From: CAKZLS01 sp963771545
Lineage (GTDB): Bacteria; Pseudomonadota; Alphaproteobacteria; Rhodospirillales; Defluviicoccaceae
DNA length: 64,000 nt
Assembly: GCA_963771545.1 (NCBI GenBank)
Contig: CAVYTX010000002.1
Coordinates: 2,721,529 to 2,785,528, forward strand
Reading direction: 5' to 3'
The notes under the pieces: generated by a model
What the model was told of the DNA's origin: nothing
The model's database searches: none
What the model saw: only the letters and a program-made list of their open reading frames with translations
Position numbers and translations under genes: made by a program
In this document: in pieces, positions 25,026-33,582 of the stretch
How positions within the stretch are numbered: position 1 is the first letter of the stretch
Layout of the letters: each line of letters starts with the position of its first letter

Positions 25026-26213
25026 TCACACCACATTGGCTTCCCTGATCGGCCGGTTTTCGGCGAAGCGCTCGAAGCGGAAAGCCGAGAGATCGAGCGA
25101 CCGGTATCCCCCATGAATGATCACTTCGGCGAGGCCGCGGCCCACGGCCGGCGCCTGCTGCAATCCGTGGCCCGAGAACCCATTGGCGAAAATGAAGTTG
25201 GAAATCTCCGGATGCCGTCCCAGCACCGCGTTCCGGTCAAGGACGTTATAGGCATAGTGTCCGGCCCAGGCGTTTACCACCTTGATGGCCTCGAACGCCG
25301 GCGCCCGGCGCGCCAGAACCGGCCAGACGATGTCGTCGAACAAGGTATGGTCCACGTCGAAGTCCCAGCACTCGGGATCGCGGCCGGCGGGCGGCGACAC
25401 ACCGGTGATGAAGTATTGCCCCTCGGGCCGAAAATACACCCCGGACGGATCGATCACCAGAGGGCACCGGGTGACCGCATCCGAGTCCCGGGAGTGGACC
25501 ACGAACACGCAGCGCTTGCGGCATTCGACGGGAAGATCGATGCCGGCGAGCGCGGCGGTGCGGGCCGCCGCCGGCCCGGTGGCGTTGACGAAGTCGCCGC
25601 ACGCGAAGCTTCGGTCATCCGCGAGCCGGACGCTGGAAATCCTCCGGTCGGCGACCGTCAGGCCGGCGACGGTCCCCGTCTCGTAGACCGCGCCTTGGGC
25701 GCGCGCCTTGGCGCGGAAGGCCATGAGAAGCGCGTAAGGGTCGAACCAGCCCTCGCCCGAGAGTCCGAGGCATCCGGCCGCGAGATCGTCCACGTTCATC
25801 CACGGAAACCGGCGCGAAAGCGCCTCGGCATCCATGAGGGCGACGTCGACCCCGCGCGAGCATTGCACCGCGTGGTTGGACCGGAGAACCGGCGCGCCGG
25901 CGGCGGTGGCGAGAAACAGATACCCGCGCTCTTTCAGTCCGATATCGGCGTCGGGGGACAGGAGATCGCGGACGGTGCGCAGGAATTCGATTCCGAACTT
26001 GGAGATCTCGATGTTTTCCGGCGTCGAGAACTGCTGGCGGATGGAGGCGGCCGAGAGCGTCGTGGAGCAGCGAGCATAACTCGGGTCCCGCTCGATCACC
26101 AAGGTGCGCGGCGCGCAACCTGGATCGCGGGTGAGGAAATACGCGATGGCGCTGCCCATGATGGCGCCACCAGCGATAATCGCGTCGTAACTCTGCTCGT
26201 TCCCGTTCCCCAC
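25026..26213 (-). CDS. FAD-dependent amino-acid oxidoreductase (DAO family)
   Basis: 395 residues. The N-terminal FAD-binding motif is degenerate GxGxxG: DAIIAGGAIMGSAIAYFLTR, followed by an acidic VIERD. Also contains STTLSAASIRQQFS, FVNATGPAAARTAALAGIDLPVECRKRCVFV, and the C-terminal ANGFSGHGLQQAPAVGRGLAE typical of DAO/sarcosine-oxidase/dimethylglycine-dehydrogenase-like enzymes. Likely oxidises an N-methyl or D-amino acid. It is the first gene of a two-gene unit with the racemase-like gene 96 bp downstream. Confidence 0.88.
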   Translation of the reverse strand: MGNGNEQSYDAIIAGGAIMGSAIAYFLTRDPGCAPRTLVIERDPSYARCSTTLSAASIRQQFSTPENIEISKFGIEFLRTVRDLLSPDADIGLKERGYLFLATAAGAPVLRSNHAVQCSRGVDVALMDAEALSRRFPWMNVDDLAAGCLGLSGEGWFDPYALLMAFRAKARAQGAVYETGTVAGLTVADRRISSVRLADDRSFACGDFVNATGPAAARTAALAGIDLPVECRKRCVFVVHSRDSDAVTRCPLVIDPSGVYFRPEGQYFITGVSPPAGRDPECWDFDVDHTLFDDIVWPVLARRAPAFEAIKVVNAWAGHYAYNVLDRNAVLGRHPEISNFIFANGFSGHGLQQAPAVGRGLAEVIIHGGYRSLDLSAFRFERFAENRPIREANVV

Positions 26214-26316
26214 CCGCGCCCTTTCATTGTCACGAATTTACATGGGCTGTTCCTAACCGTGAGACCAATTCTAGGGCAGATCCGTGTCGGAGAGAATCGA
26301 ATGCGGCGTGAAACGT

Positions 26317-26703
26317 TCAGTGCGCTTTCGTCACCGTTCCCGGTAGCGAGAGATCGCCGGACGCAATGTCGTAAACGCCGGTGACGCAGAGCAGCGGAAC
26401 GGCGCCCTCCGGATGAACCTGCAGCTCGGCGGTTACCGCATCGAAATGGAGCTGATCGGTGTCACCGGCCGGTACGGTGATCCGCACGCTCCTGCCGTTC
26501 AGGATGGGGCTCATGCCCGGGCTGTCGAGCGCGATGGGCAGACCGGGCGCGGTCGCCGGCAAGGCGTCCACGCCGGGGGAAACGTCGCGCACCTTCAAAC
26601 CGGCGCCACACGCCTTGTCTTCGACAAGAACGACCCAATGGGAGTGCCAGGTCTTGCCATCGTTGGCGGGGTCGCCGTCGGCGTTTTCGTCGAACAGCGG
26701 CGA
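26317..26703 (-). pseudogene. N-terminally truncated periplasmic-type protein fragment
   Basis: About 128 residues from SPLFDENADGDPANDGKTWH through WVVLVEDKACGAGLKVRDVS, IALDSPGMSPILNGRSVRIT and LLCVTGVYDIASGDLSLPG. It reads like the C-terminal half of a secreted beta-rich protein. I recall similar proteins in proteobacteria but cannot name a family. Its 5' end is fused in frame to an IS30-type transposase fragment, so the native N terminus is lost. Confidence 0.6.
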
Positions 26704-26812
26704 ATTAGGAATGCCTCGGCTGGTGTGAGATAGCCGAGACGTTTTCGGGGAGTGGTGTTGTTGGCCCAGACGATGTCTTGGATGTCCTGCTCGGTGTAAT
26801 CGTCTTTTCATC
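26700..26812 (-). mobile_element. IS30-family transposase C-terminal remnant
   Basis: The minus-strand frame reads DDYTEQDIQDIVWANNTTPR, then KRLGYLTPAEAFL, closely matching the C terminus of IS30-family transposases (NNxPRKxLGYxTPxExF). Only ~38 residues are left, with no terminal repeat visible. It joins the truncated PstS gene to the truncated gene at 26317-26703. Confidence 0.75.
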
Positions 26813-27628
26813 GGGCCGCACGCCTTCCAGCGGAATGCCCACCACGAGATGGCCATAACGACGAAGGGCATTGTAGCCGACGGACCCCATGGCTTGGTCG
26901 TCGTCGGCGATGCGGCGCACCGCCAGGTCGTCGTTCTCGCCGACTTCAACGAAGACGCCGTCTTCGCGAAGGTGCTCGCAGACCTCGCGGCGGCCCCTGT
27001 GGGCCAGGTCTTGAATATTCCGGAAAGCGGAGCACCCGCCTTCCATAACCACGCCGGCGAAGATATCGCGGGTTCCGGAGGTGGGCGGCGGCCCGTAGAC
27101 GCGGATCGGACGATCCGGCAGCGTCGGATCGATCTGGCTCCACCGTGTATAGGGATTGGCAACCAGCGCGCCGTTCACCGGGACCGTTTTGGCAAGGGCC
27201 AGCCAGAGTTGCCGGCGGGTCAGGTTCAGGGGCACGTCGCGTTTTGCGCCCGCCTTTCGCGCTTGCACCACCGCCACACCACCGAAGCCGATGATGTGCC
27301 GAGCAATTTCGCCGACGCCGTTGGCCACGCACAAGGCCATTTCGTCCGCCGTCATCGGTCGCGATGCGGTGACGATATCGGGAGTGTTCAACCCCAATCC
27401 GGCGCAGAACAGCTTGAAGCCGCCGCCGGTTCCGGTGGCTTCGATGACCGGCGCCGCGTAGTCGGTGGTACCGGCGAACGCCTCGGCCGCCACCGCGGTG
27501 AAGGCATACAGGGTCGACGAACCGACCACATGCACATCGCGGCGTGACTCCGCCTTCGCCGGGCCGGCCCATACGAACATCAGCGCGAACAGCGCCCACC
27601 ACCTTGAGCGGCGGCGCGACACCCTCAC
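26813..27628 (-). pseudogene. PstS-like phosphate-binding protein, 3' truncated
   Basis: Signal peptide (WWALFALMFVWAGPAKA), then RDVHVVGSSTLYAFTAVAAEAF, the opening of PstS-type receptors, ATGTGGGFKLFC (phosphate-binding loop), DIVTASRPMTADE and PPTSGTRDIFAGVVME (second phosphate-binding segment). Homology ends at GIPLEGVRPDEKTI, where a normal protein continues for ~50 residues; here IS30-type sequence follows and the frame stops at 26705. It overlaps the end of the pit gene by 4 bp, so it was co-transcribed with a phosphate permease. Probably inactive. Confidence 0.8.
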
Positions 27629-29202
27629 GGCAGCAGGATTCCCCGAATGGTGAAAAACAGGAACGCGGCCATCACGCCGGACAGAGGAACCGTGATCACC
27701 CAGGCGGAGATGATTTTCAAGGCGAGCGACCGTTTGACCAGATCCCGATGGTATTCGCGTTTAAGTTCCTTTCGCTCATGCTTGCTGAGGGTCAGGTTGG
27801 CGGGGCGCTTCTTTTTCTTTTTGAGCTCTTTCATCATCGCGCCTTTGTCCTCGAAGGAGGCTTCCGCGAAGCGCTGGAGATAGTCCTCGATGACCGCTTC
27901 GTTCTCGCCATGGTGGTGCAGTCTGATTTCGGCGATGACCCGGACATAGTTGACCCGAATCATTTCACGCAGGATACCCACGCCGAACACGGCGCCGATG
28001 GCCGTGTGGGTGGAGCTGATGGGGATCCCGAGTTGACTGGCGACGATCACCGTTAAGGCGGCGGCGAGCGCGATGCAGAACGCCCGCGATTGATCCAGCT
28101 CGGTGATTTCCGAGCCCACCGTGCGGATCAGCTTCGATCCGAAAAGAGCCAGACCAAGGGCGATCCCAAGGGCGCCCACCACCATGATCCAACGCGGAAT
28201 GGCGGCTTCCTTGGCGAGGCCGCCGGTGATCACCGCGTCGTGGATCGCGGCCAATGGCCCCACCGCGTTGGCCACGTCGTTGGCGCCATGGGCAAAGGAC
28301 AACGCCGCCGCCGCGACGATCAGCGGCACCACGAACAGCTTGTTGACGGCGGTTCTGCCGTCGCCCAGGTTGACCGCCGTCCTTTGAATCATCGGCTTCA
28401 CGGCGAAATAGACGGTCGCCGCCGCCGCCAGACCAATGGCGGCCGCGGTGAGGAAATCCATTTTCCATACCGCTTTTAGGCCCTTGAGCAACAGGTAGGT
28501 GACGAAGGCCCATGACATAATGGCGATCAGGAACGGCACCATCTTGCGCGCCGCGGCGACCCAATCCTGTTGATAGGTGATCGTGCGCTTGATCAGATAG
28601 AGAAATAGGGCGGCGATGACCCCGCCCATCACCGGCGAGATCACCCAGCTCGCCAAAATGGTCCCCACCTCGCCCCAATCGGCGATCCCCCAGCCGCCCG
28701 CCGCGATGCCCGCGCCCAGCACGCCGCCGACGATGGAATGGGTGGTGGACACCGGCAGCCCCTTCGCGGTGGCGATGTTGAGCCACAGCGCCCCGGCGAG
28801 CAGCGCCGCAATCATCACCCAGACGAAGGTTTGGAGGTCGGGGATGGCGTCCGGGGAAATGATGCCCTTGCGGATGGTGCCCGTCACCTCCCCGCCGGCG
28901 ATGATCGCGCCGGCCGCTTCGAAGACGGCGGCGATCACAATGGCGCCGGTCAAGGTCAGGGTCTTGGAGCCGACCGCCGGGCCCAGGTTGTTGGCCACGT
29001 CGTTGGCGCCGATGTTCATGGCCATGTAGCCGCCGATCATGGCCGCCACGATCAAAAGAGTGCCGCCGGCGACATCGCCGATGGTGGATTGGGCGTAGAT
29101 CATCACCAGAACGATGAACAGGATGGCGAGGCCGAGCCGGGCAAGGTTCCGCACATTCAAGAATGCGGCGCGATCGAGAGCGAAGGCGCTATCGGATTTC
29201 AT
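27625..29202 (-). CDS. Inorganic phosphate transporter (Pit family)
   Basis: 525 residues with two Pit signature repeats, NIGANDVANNLGPAVGSKTLT and SFAHGANDVANAVGPLAAI, and paired PVSTTHSIVGGVLG / PISSTHTAIGAVFG motifs. A large soluble C-terminal region (ENEAVIEDYLQRFAEASFEDKG and a Lys-rich stretch) precedes the last helix. The start at ATG 29202 has a GGGGGGAG site; upstream in-frame residues are not conserved. Low-affinity, proton- or sodium-coupled phosphate uptake. It is followed by the truncated pstS. Confidence 0.92.
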   Translation of the reverse strand: MKSDSAFALDRAAFLNVRNLARLGLAILFIVLVMIYAQSTIGDVAGGTLLIVAAMIGGYMAMNIGANDVANNLGPAVGSKTLTLTGAIVIAAVFEAAGAIIAGGEVTGTIRKGIISPDAIPDLQTFVWVMIAALLAGALWLNIATAKGLPVSTTHSIVGGVLGAGIAAGGWGIADWGEVGTILASWVISPVMGGVIAALFLYLIKRTITYQQDWVAAARKMVPFLIAIMSWAFVTYLLLKGLKAVWKMDFLTAAAIGLAAAATVYFAVKPMIQRTAVNLGDGRTAVNKLFVVPLIVAAAALSFAHGANDVANAVGPLAAIHDAVITGGLAKEAAIPRWIMVVGALGIALGLALFGSKLIRTVGSEITELDQSRAFCIALAAALTVIVASQLGIPISSTHTAIGAVFGVGILREMIRVNYVRVIAEIRLHHHGENEAVIEDYLQRFAEASFEDKGAMMKELKKKKKRPANLTLSKHERKELKREYHRDLVKRSLALKIISAWVITVPLSGVMAAFLFFTIRGILLP

Positions 29203-29402
29203 CGCACGGAAGCTCCCCCCTCGGTACCTTAATTGGGCCTTCTTATACCGGTATCGGCGCCCGTTCCAAATTTTGCATTCGACACCCGCACCCACCCGTT
29301 CGGGCGCCCCGCAACGTAAACATCATAAGGGCACAACGCAAACGTCACATAAATGATGGGGGAGACTATTCTGACTTTGGCGCTCGCACCGGCCGTCGTG
29401 TA

Positions 29403-29560
29403 TTTACTGACGGTCTCTACAAATGACCCATTGTGATCGTGTTTGCCGCATCCTCGGCGGGAGGGGTCGCGCCGGCGATGGGCTCCCATCGATAAGCACG
29501 CTCCTTGCCGGAAACCGCGATCGGCCGTCACAAGGGGGGTCATTATTGGTGACCGTCGGT
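29403..29560. repeat. Family P1 palindrome, internally deleted copy
   Basis: A 158-bp version with a degenerate left terminus (CGGTCTCTACAAATGACC) and right terminus GTCATTATTGGTGACCGTCG. The interior joins one arm of the second P1 hairpin (GATCGTGTTTGCCGCATCC) to one arm of the first (CTTGCCGGAAACCGCGATCG), as expected if the middle was deleted. Its right terminus encodes the last few residues and the stop codon of the EamA gene. Confidence 0.75.
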
Positions 29561-30385
29561 TTTGGCCGCGCGTTGCGCCAGCACGATCGCGACACCGCCC
29601 AAGGTGGCGGCCGAGGCCAGCATCAGGCGCGCCGTTAACGGTTCGGACAGCATCAACACGCCGCCCAAAGCCGCGATCACCGGCACCGACAGTTGAACGG
29701 TCGCCGCGCGCGTGGCCGTCAGGCCGGGAAGCGCCGCGTACCAGATAACATAGCCGCAGCCCGAGGTAATGGCTCCCGACGCGACCGCGAGGGCCAAGCC
29801 ATGGGCAGACAAGCCAAATTCACCGGCAAAGGTCAGTTGGACAATCAGCACGAAAGGTACCGCATAGACGAAATTTCGCGCGGTGGATTCGAGAGGATCC
29901 GCGGCGCCTCTGCCCAGCAACGAATAGAACCCCCAGGCCACCCCCGCGATCGCCATGAGCAGCGCGCCCAACGGGTCGGGCGCGCTGACGCCCGGCAGCA
30001 CGAGGTAGACCAGCCCGAGAATGGCCAAGGTAAGACCGGCCCATGACAACAAGGAGAAGTGCTCGTCTAGCCGCAGCGCGAATGAAAACATCGTAAGCTG
30101 AACCGCCCCGAAGAGGATCAGGGCGCCCGTCCCCGCGCCGAGCGAGAGATACGCGAAGGAAAAGCACGCCATGTAGGTAAACAACATGATGCAGCTTCGC
30201 CAAGTGGCCGCGCCGCGGCCGCGCGGTCGCCGGCGAAGCAGGACGATCAGGCCGAGCGTTGTCGCGCCGGAGATCACCCGGACGCTGGTAAAGCTTGCCG
30301 CGTCGATGAGGCCCTCCCCCAGGGCCAGCCGGCACAGCAATGAATTGGCCGCGAACGCCAACATGGCGGCGCCCGTTAGAACCAC
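29543..30385 (-). CDS. EamA/DMT-family transporter
   Basis: 280 residues, ten predicted helices in two EamA repeats: LTGAAMLAFAANSLLCRLALG ... FVYAVPFVLIVQ and AGVAWGFYSLLGRGAADP ... GGVLMLSEPLTARLMLASAATLGGVAIVLAQR. The drug/metabolite transporter superfamily exports small metabolites; no substrate can be given. The last residues (KTDGHQ) and TAA are supplied by the terminal repeat of a P1 element, so the original C terminus was replaced. The start is a GTG; an upstream start is possible. Confidence 0.82.
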   Translation of the reverse strand: MVLTGAAMLAFAANSLLCRLALGEGLIDAASFTSVRVISGATTLGLIVLLRRRPRGRGAATWRSCIMLFTYMACFSFAYLSLGAGTGALILFGAVQLTMFSFALRLDEHFSLLSWAGLTLAILGLVYLVLPGVSAPDPLGALLMAIAGVAWGFYSLLGRGAADPLESTARNFVYAVPFVLIVQLTFAGEFGLSAHGLALAVASGAITSGCGYVIWYAALPGLTATRAATVQLSVPVIAALGGVLMLSEPLTARLMLASAATLGGVAIVLAQRAAKTDGHQ

Positions 30386-30918
30386 GGTCCGCGTCGCGGT
30401 ATGCGTGGATTTCTTCGACAGGATTGCAAGCCTTCACAAAGGCTGGCATGCACACGCACGCCAGCTTACCCAATCCGCAAGTCGACCCCAACGGGCGCCC
30501 ACCTGTCAACGGATTCCCGCGTGCCTCGTCGCCAGTCGGGCAGATCTTTATACTCCGCCCGGGACGATTGGGTTAGCCAGCGCGTGTCGGAATGGGATTA
30601 ACAGTCTTTCTAATGGAAGACCCCCGCTCAGCGCCCTCTTCAGGCAGGCGGGGGTCTATAAATTGGAGTTTTTAATACTCCGCGCTCGACTGCGTCGAGT
30701 GAATTCTTGGCCTTTAGTGTCGGATGCCGATGCCAAGGGGTCGGCATCCCTCTTCCAGTCCGGTGGATTCATGCGGTTAGCGCACCTCCATCTAATGGAA
30801 TACTTACATTATCACGCCACTTCGATATAAATGTCAAGACCGTCTCGATCACACTTTGAATGGGCGCGGGTTTGTTTTCGGCCGCGCCCCATTGCCGCCG
30901 ACAGAGGATCCCCAGCGC
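30386..30918. other. Intergenic region upstream of nth, with two hairpins
   Basis: No gene of convincing composition in ~530 bp. It contains the strong hairpin at 30618-30657 and a second perfect 9-bp inverted repeat (GGATGCCGA at 30722-30730, TCGGCATCC at 30741-30749) ahead of nth. These could be terminators or a structured leader. Confidence 0.45.
30618..30676. terminator. Rho-independent terminator-like hairpin
   Basis: Perfect 10-bp arms AGACCCCCGC (30618-30627) and GCGGGGGTCT (30648-30657), followed on the plus strand by an AT-rich tract ending in five T's (30670-30676). What transcript it would end is unclear because no rightward gene lies just upstream. Confidence 0.55.
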
Positions 30919-31554
30919 ATGGAAAAAGCCGACGTCGATGCATTCTTTGGCCGGCTTGCCGCACTTGACCCCGAGCCCCGCAGCGAGCTCCGGTTCAAGA
31001 ACCCCTTTACCCTCCTGGTGGCGGTGGTGATGTCGGCGCAAGCGACGGACGCCGGCGTCAACAAGGCCACCGAGCCGCTGTTCAGGACCGTGGATACGCC
31101 GGAGGGAATGCTGACGCTCGGCGAGGACGGTCTCCGGGGGGCCATCAAGACCATCGGTTTGTTCAATACCAAGGCCCGGAACGTGATCGCGCTGAGCCGG
31201 ATTCTCGTGGAGCGGCATGGCGGCCAGGTGCCGCGCGACCGCGGCGCGCTGGAAGCCCTGCCGGGCGTGGGACGCAAGACCGCCAATGTGGTTCTCAACG
31301 TTGCCTTCGGCGAGCCCACGATCGCCGTCGACACCCACATCTTCCGGGTGGCCAACCGGACGGGCCTCGGGCCCGGCAAAACGCCGCTGGAGGTGGAGAG
31401 AGCACTCGAGGCCGTCACGCCGGAGCGCTGGCGCCGGCACGCTCACCACTGGCTGATTCTGCACGGCCGTTATATCTGCACGGCGCGTAAGCCGCGCTGT
31501 CCGGACTGCGTGGTCCGGGATCTGTGCGCCTATCCGGATAAGACGCCGAAATAG
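30919..31554 (+). CDS. nth: Endonuclease III (DNA glycosylase/AP lyase)
   Basis: Base-excision repair enzyme that removes oxidised pyrimidines and cleaves abasic sites. From ATG 30919 it has 211 residues, the normal size. The helix-hairpin-helix is LPGVGRKTANVVLNVAFG with catalytic Lys120, and IAVDTHIFRV gives Asp138, both at the positions found in the E. coli enzyme. The iron-sulfur cluster cysteines are C187, C194, C197 and C203 (CTARKPRCPDCVVRDLC). An in-frame ATG at 30856 would add 21 unconserved residues. All catalytic features are intact. Confidence 0.95.
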   Translation: MEKADVDAFFGRLAALDPEPRSELRFKNPFTLLVAVVMSAQATDAGVNKATEPLFRTVDTPEGMLTLGEDGLRGAIKTIGLFNTKARNVIALSRILVERHGGQVPRDRGALEALPGVGRKTANVVLNVAFGEPTIAVDTHIFRVANRTGLGPGKTPLEVERALEAVTPERWRRHAHHWLILHGRYICTARKPRCPDCVVRDLCAYPDKTPK

Positions 31555-31585
31555 CGGGGGCCGAACAAATCCTCGGATTAAGCGT

Positions 31586-31969
31586 CTAGCTGATTCGGGG
31601 GCGCGGACTGTTGACGACGCTTCTCAGGCAGCCGTCACCCGGGACCGTTTCCATGTTGGCGTCACGCGCTTCCACATGGGTCACCCGGATTTCGCCGCTG
31701 CCGGCCATCCTGTAGAGGAACACGTCGAGGGTGCAGCCGCCGTTCCGGTATTGCATGATCTCGGCGGGGCCGTCGACGCGAGTGAAGTCGGCGGGACCCA
31801 GCAGGTCCACCAGCTCCGTTCGTCCCAGCCCCGCCAGTTCGGCCGAGTTTGGAATTCGATTGGCGGCCCCGGGATCGACGGAACCGCCGGATGACGCACA
31901 GCCGGCCAGGGCGAGCGCGGCGATGGTTAAAGCGACGGCGCCAAACTCCGAGTTTTTCGTCATGCTCAC
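31586..31969 (-). CDS. Hypothetical outer-membrane-type lipoprotein
   Basis: 127 residues (GTG 31969) or 125 (ATG 31963). Signal peptide with lipobox LALAGC. The mature part, AELAGLGRTELVDLLGPADF, then RVDGPAEIMQYRNGGCTLDVFLY, resembles small alphaproteobacterial lipoproteins with a SmpA/BamE-like two-strand pattern. The stop of the upstream bactofilin overlaps the start (GTGA), so the two are translationally coupled. Function unknown, possibly envelope assembly. Confidence 0.75.
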   Translation of the reverse strand: MSMTKNSEFGAVALTIAALALAGCASSGGSVDPGAANRIPNSAELAGLGRTELVDLLGPADFTRVDGPAEIMQYRNGGCTLDVFLYRMAGSGEIRVTHVEARDANMETVPGDGCLRSVVNSPRPRIS

Positions 31970-32673
31970 TCCCGCCGCGACGTCATCTCCAACTCGGGCG
32001 CACTCTTCTTCGCGGACGCCGCGCCGCTCATATTCAGAGCCGCCGGAGATGGCGGATCCGAGGCTTTCGGTGCGCTCGTGCCGGAGGATTTGCCGTCGCC
32101 CGAACCCGCAATTGCCTCCACCGCGCCCACGATCTCACCGCCGGCCTCGATCACGATCCGGCCATAGCGGATCTTTCCGGTAATGTGACCCGTGGATCGA
32201 ACGACGAGACGCTCATGCGCCGTGAGTTCGCCGTCGAAGTGACCGGAGATTTCGGCCTCTTGAACCTCGGCCTGGCCGGTGAACACGCCGCTTGACCCGA
32301 TGACAATTTGCCGGCCATTGGTTAAGGACACCTCTACATGACCCTCGACCACCAATTTATCGCACGACGTGATTTCGCCTTTGAGCCGGATATCCTCACC
32401 GACAATGAGAGTGTTCTTATCGACTGAATTCGCCATGGGTTTTCCTTCACTCGCCGGGGGCTTGACTTCGGGGCGCTTGGGCGCGCCGGGCGTGTCCGCC
32501 GGCCGCTGGGGGATGTCCGGATGGAACCCGGCTCCTCCGGGCGGACGCGTCGGGATTTGCGGGCCCCGCGTGGTGGAAACCCTGGGCGGCGTGGGTTCGG
32601 GATCGCCGAACGCCGTGTCGTCCGCGGGCCCTCTTGGCCCGTCCTCGCTCAGATCGCTTTTTTTGCGAAACAT
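31966..32673 (-). CDS. Bactofilin family cytoskeletal protein
   Basis: 235 residues. A Pro-rich disordered N terminus (MFRKKSDLSEDGPRGPADDT...) leads to the bactofilin beta-helix from ~100 to 200: NTLIVGEDIRLKGEITSCDKLVVEGHVEVSL, FTGQAEVQEAEISGHFDGELTAHERLVVRSTGHITGKIRYGRIVIEAGGEIVG. Bactofilins polymerise spontaneously and organise cell-shape or polar structures. The C-terminal ~40 residues are polar linker. The start at ATG 32673 is chosen because residues above it are in the upstream gene's tail; that gene ends 2 bp before this start. Operon: EI24 protein, bactofilin, lipoprotein. Confidence 0.9.
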   Translation of the reverse strand: MFRKKSDLSEDGPRGPADDTAFGDPEPTPPRVSTTRGPQIPTRPPGGAGFHPDIPQRPADTPGAPKRPEVKPPASEGKPMANSVDKNTLIVGEDIRLKGEITSCDKLVVEGHVEVSLTNGRQIVIGSSGVFTGQAEVQEAEISGHFDGELTAHERLVVRSTGHITGKIRYGRIVIEAGGEIVGAVEAIAGSGDGKSSGTSAPKASDPPSPAALNMSGAASAKKSAPELEMTSRRE

Positions 32674-32675
32674 TA

Positions 32676-33398
32676 CTATTGCCTTTCTCTGTCTCGTGTC
32701 ACGGCCGGTTGCGAGGCCGGCGCGGTAGAAACTCGTATATCCTGCGCGCGCCAACCCTCGAGCAAGTGAACCATGGCGGCGGTCGCGATGATCGGCGCCA
32801 GCAGGTTGACGATGGGCACGGTCAACACGAAGGCCGTGGCCACTCCGGCAATGAACAGCGTGCCTTGATGACGCTTCCTCAACGCTTGAGCCTCGACCGG
32901 CTCAAGCCGGCGAAGGGCCACCAGTTCGAAATACTCGCGGCCCAGAAGATATCCGTTGACGCCGTAGAACACAAAAGGGAATACCGGCGGGAACAGCAGG
33001 AAAATCAGGATCACCAAGTTCAGGCCCACCATGATGGCAAGGAAGCGGAGCGTGGTGGAAATGATTTCGCCCATGGGCGTCTCGCGCACCTCGGGCAGAT
33101 GCGGATAGTGCTTCTCTTCGACGGCGTCGGCGACCCGGTCCAGCAGAAAGCCCACCGTTGCGCTCACCACCGCCGGAAACAGCAGCCAGGTGATCACCAG
33201 GGTGGCGAGCCCGCCGAGAACATCCACCGCCGTTTCCAGCCAACCGATGTCGAAAAAGGCGGTGTCGGTCAGAAGAAAGCCGACGCCCAACCATAACAGC
33301 GCGAAAATGGCGGCGGACGCGCCAACGCTGATCCAGACGACGCGGCGGATGTTCGCATCGCTGAACTGACCGATGGCCTTGGAAAATGCTTTGATCAC
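32676..33398 (-). CDS. EI24 domain (CysZ-like) membrane protein
   Basis: 240 residues with four to five hydrophobic segments and the EI24/CysZ core: LFPAVVSATVGFLLDRVADAVEEKHYPHLP, LNLVILIFLLFPPVFPFVFYGVNGYLLGREYFELVALRR. In Escherichia CysZ transports sulfate; alphaproteobacterial members are usually unassigned. It is the first gene of a three-gene leftward unit and is divergent from the adenosine-kinase-like gene, sharing a ~180-bp promoter region. Confidence 0.85.
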   Translation of the reverse strand: MIKAFSKAIGQFSDANIRRVVWISVGASAAIFALLWLGVGFLLTDTAFFDIGWLETAVDVLGGLATLVITWLLFPAVVSATVGFLLDRVADAVEEKHYPHLPEVRETPMGEIISTTLRFLAIMVGLNLVILIFLLFPPVFPFVFYGVNGYLLGREYFELVALRRLEPVEAQALRKRHQGTLFIAGVATAFVLTVPIVNLLAPIIATAAMVHLLEGWRAQDIRVSTAPASQPAVTRDRERQ

Positions 33399-33582
33399 TC
33401 TTCTCGCTCCGGGAAAGGAAGGTCGTGCTCGACTGGCCTCTGTTTAGCTTTCGCACGATCGCCGCGCAAGGGAGCGCGGTTCGGGCCCGTGCAAGGAGAG
33501 GCGCCTCCCGCTGGCGGGGGTTGTCCGCACCCGGGCCGCCGGTATACTGCCGTCTCCAAAGGTGCAATGAGGGGACCTGAAC

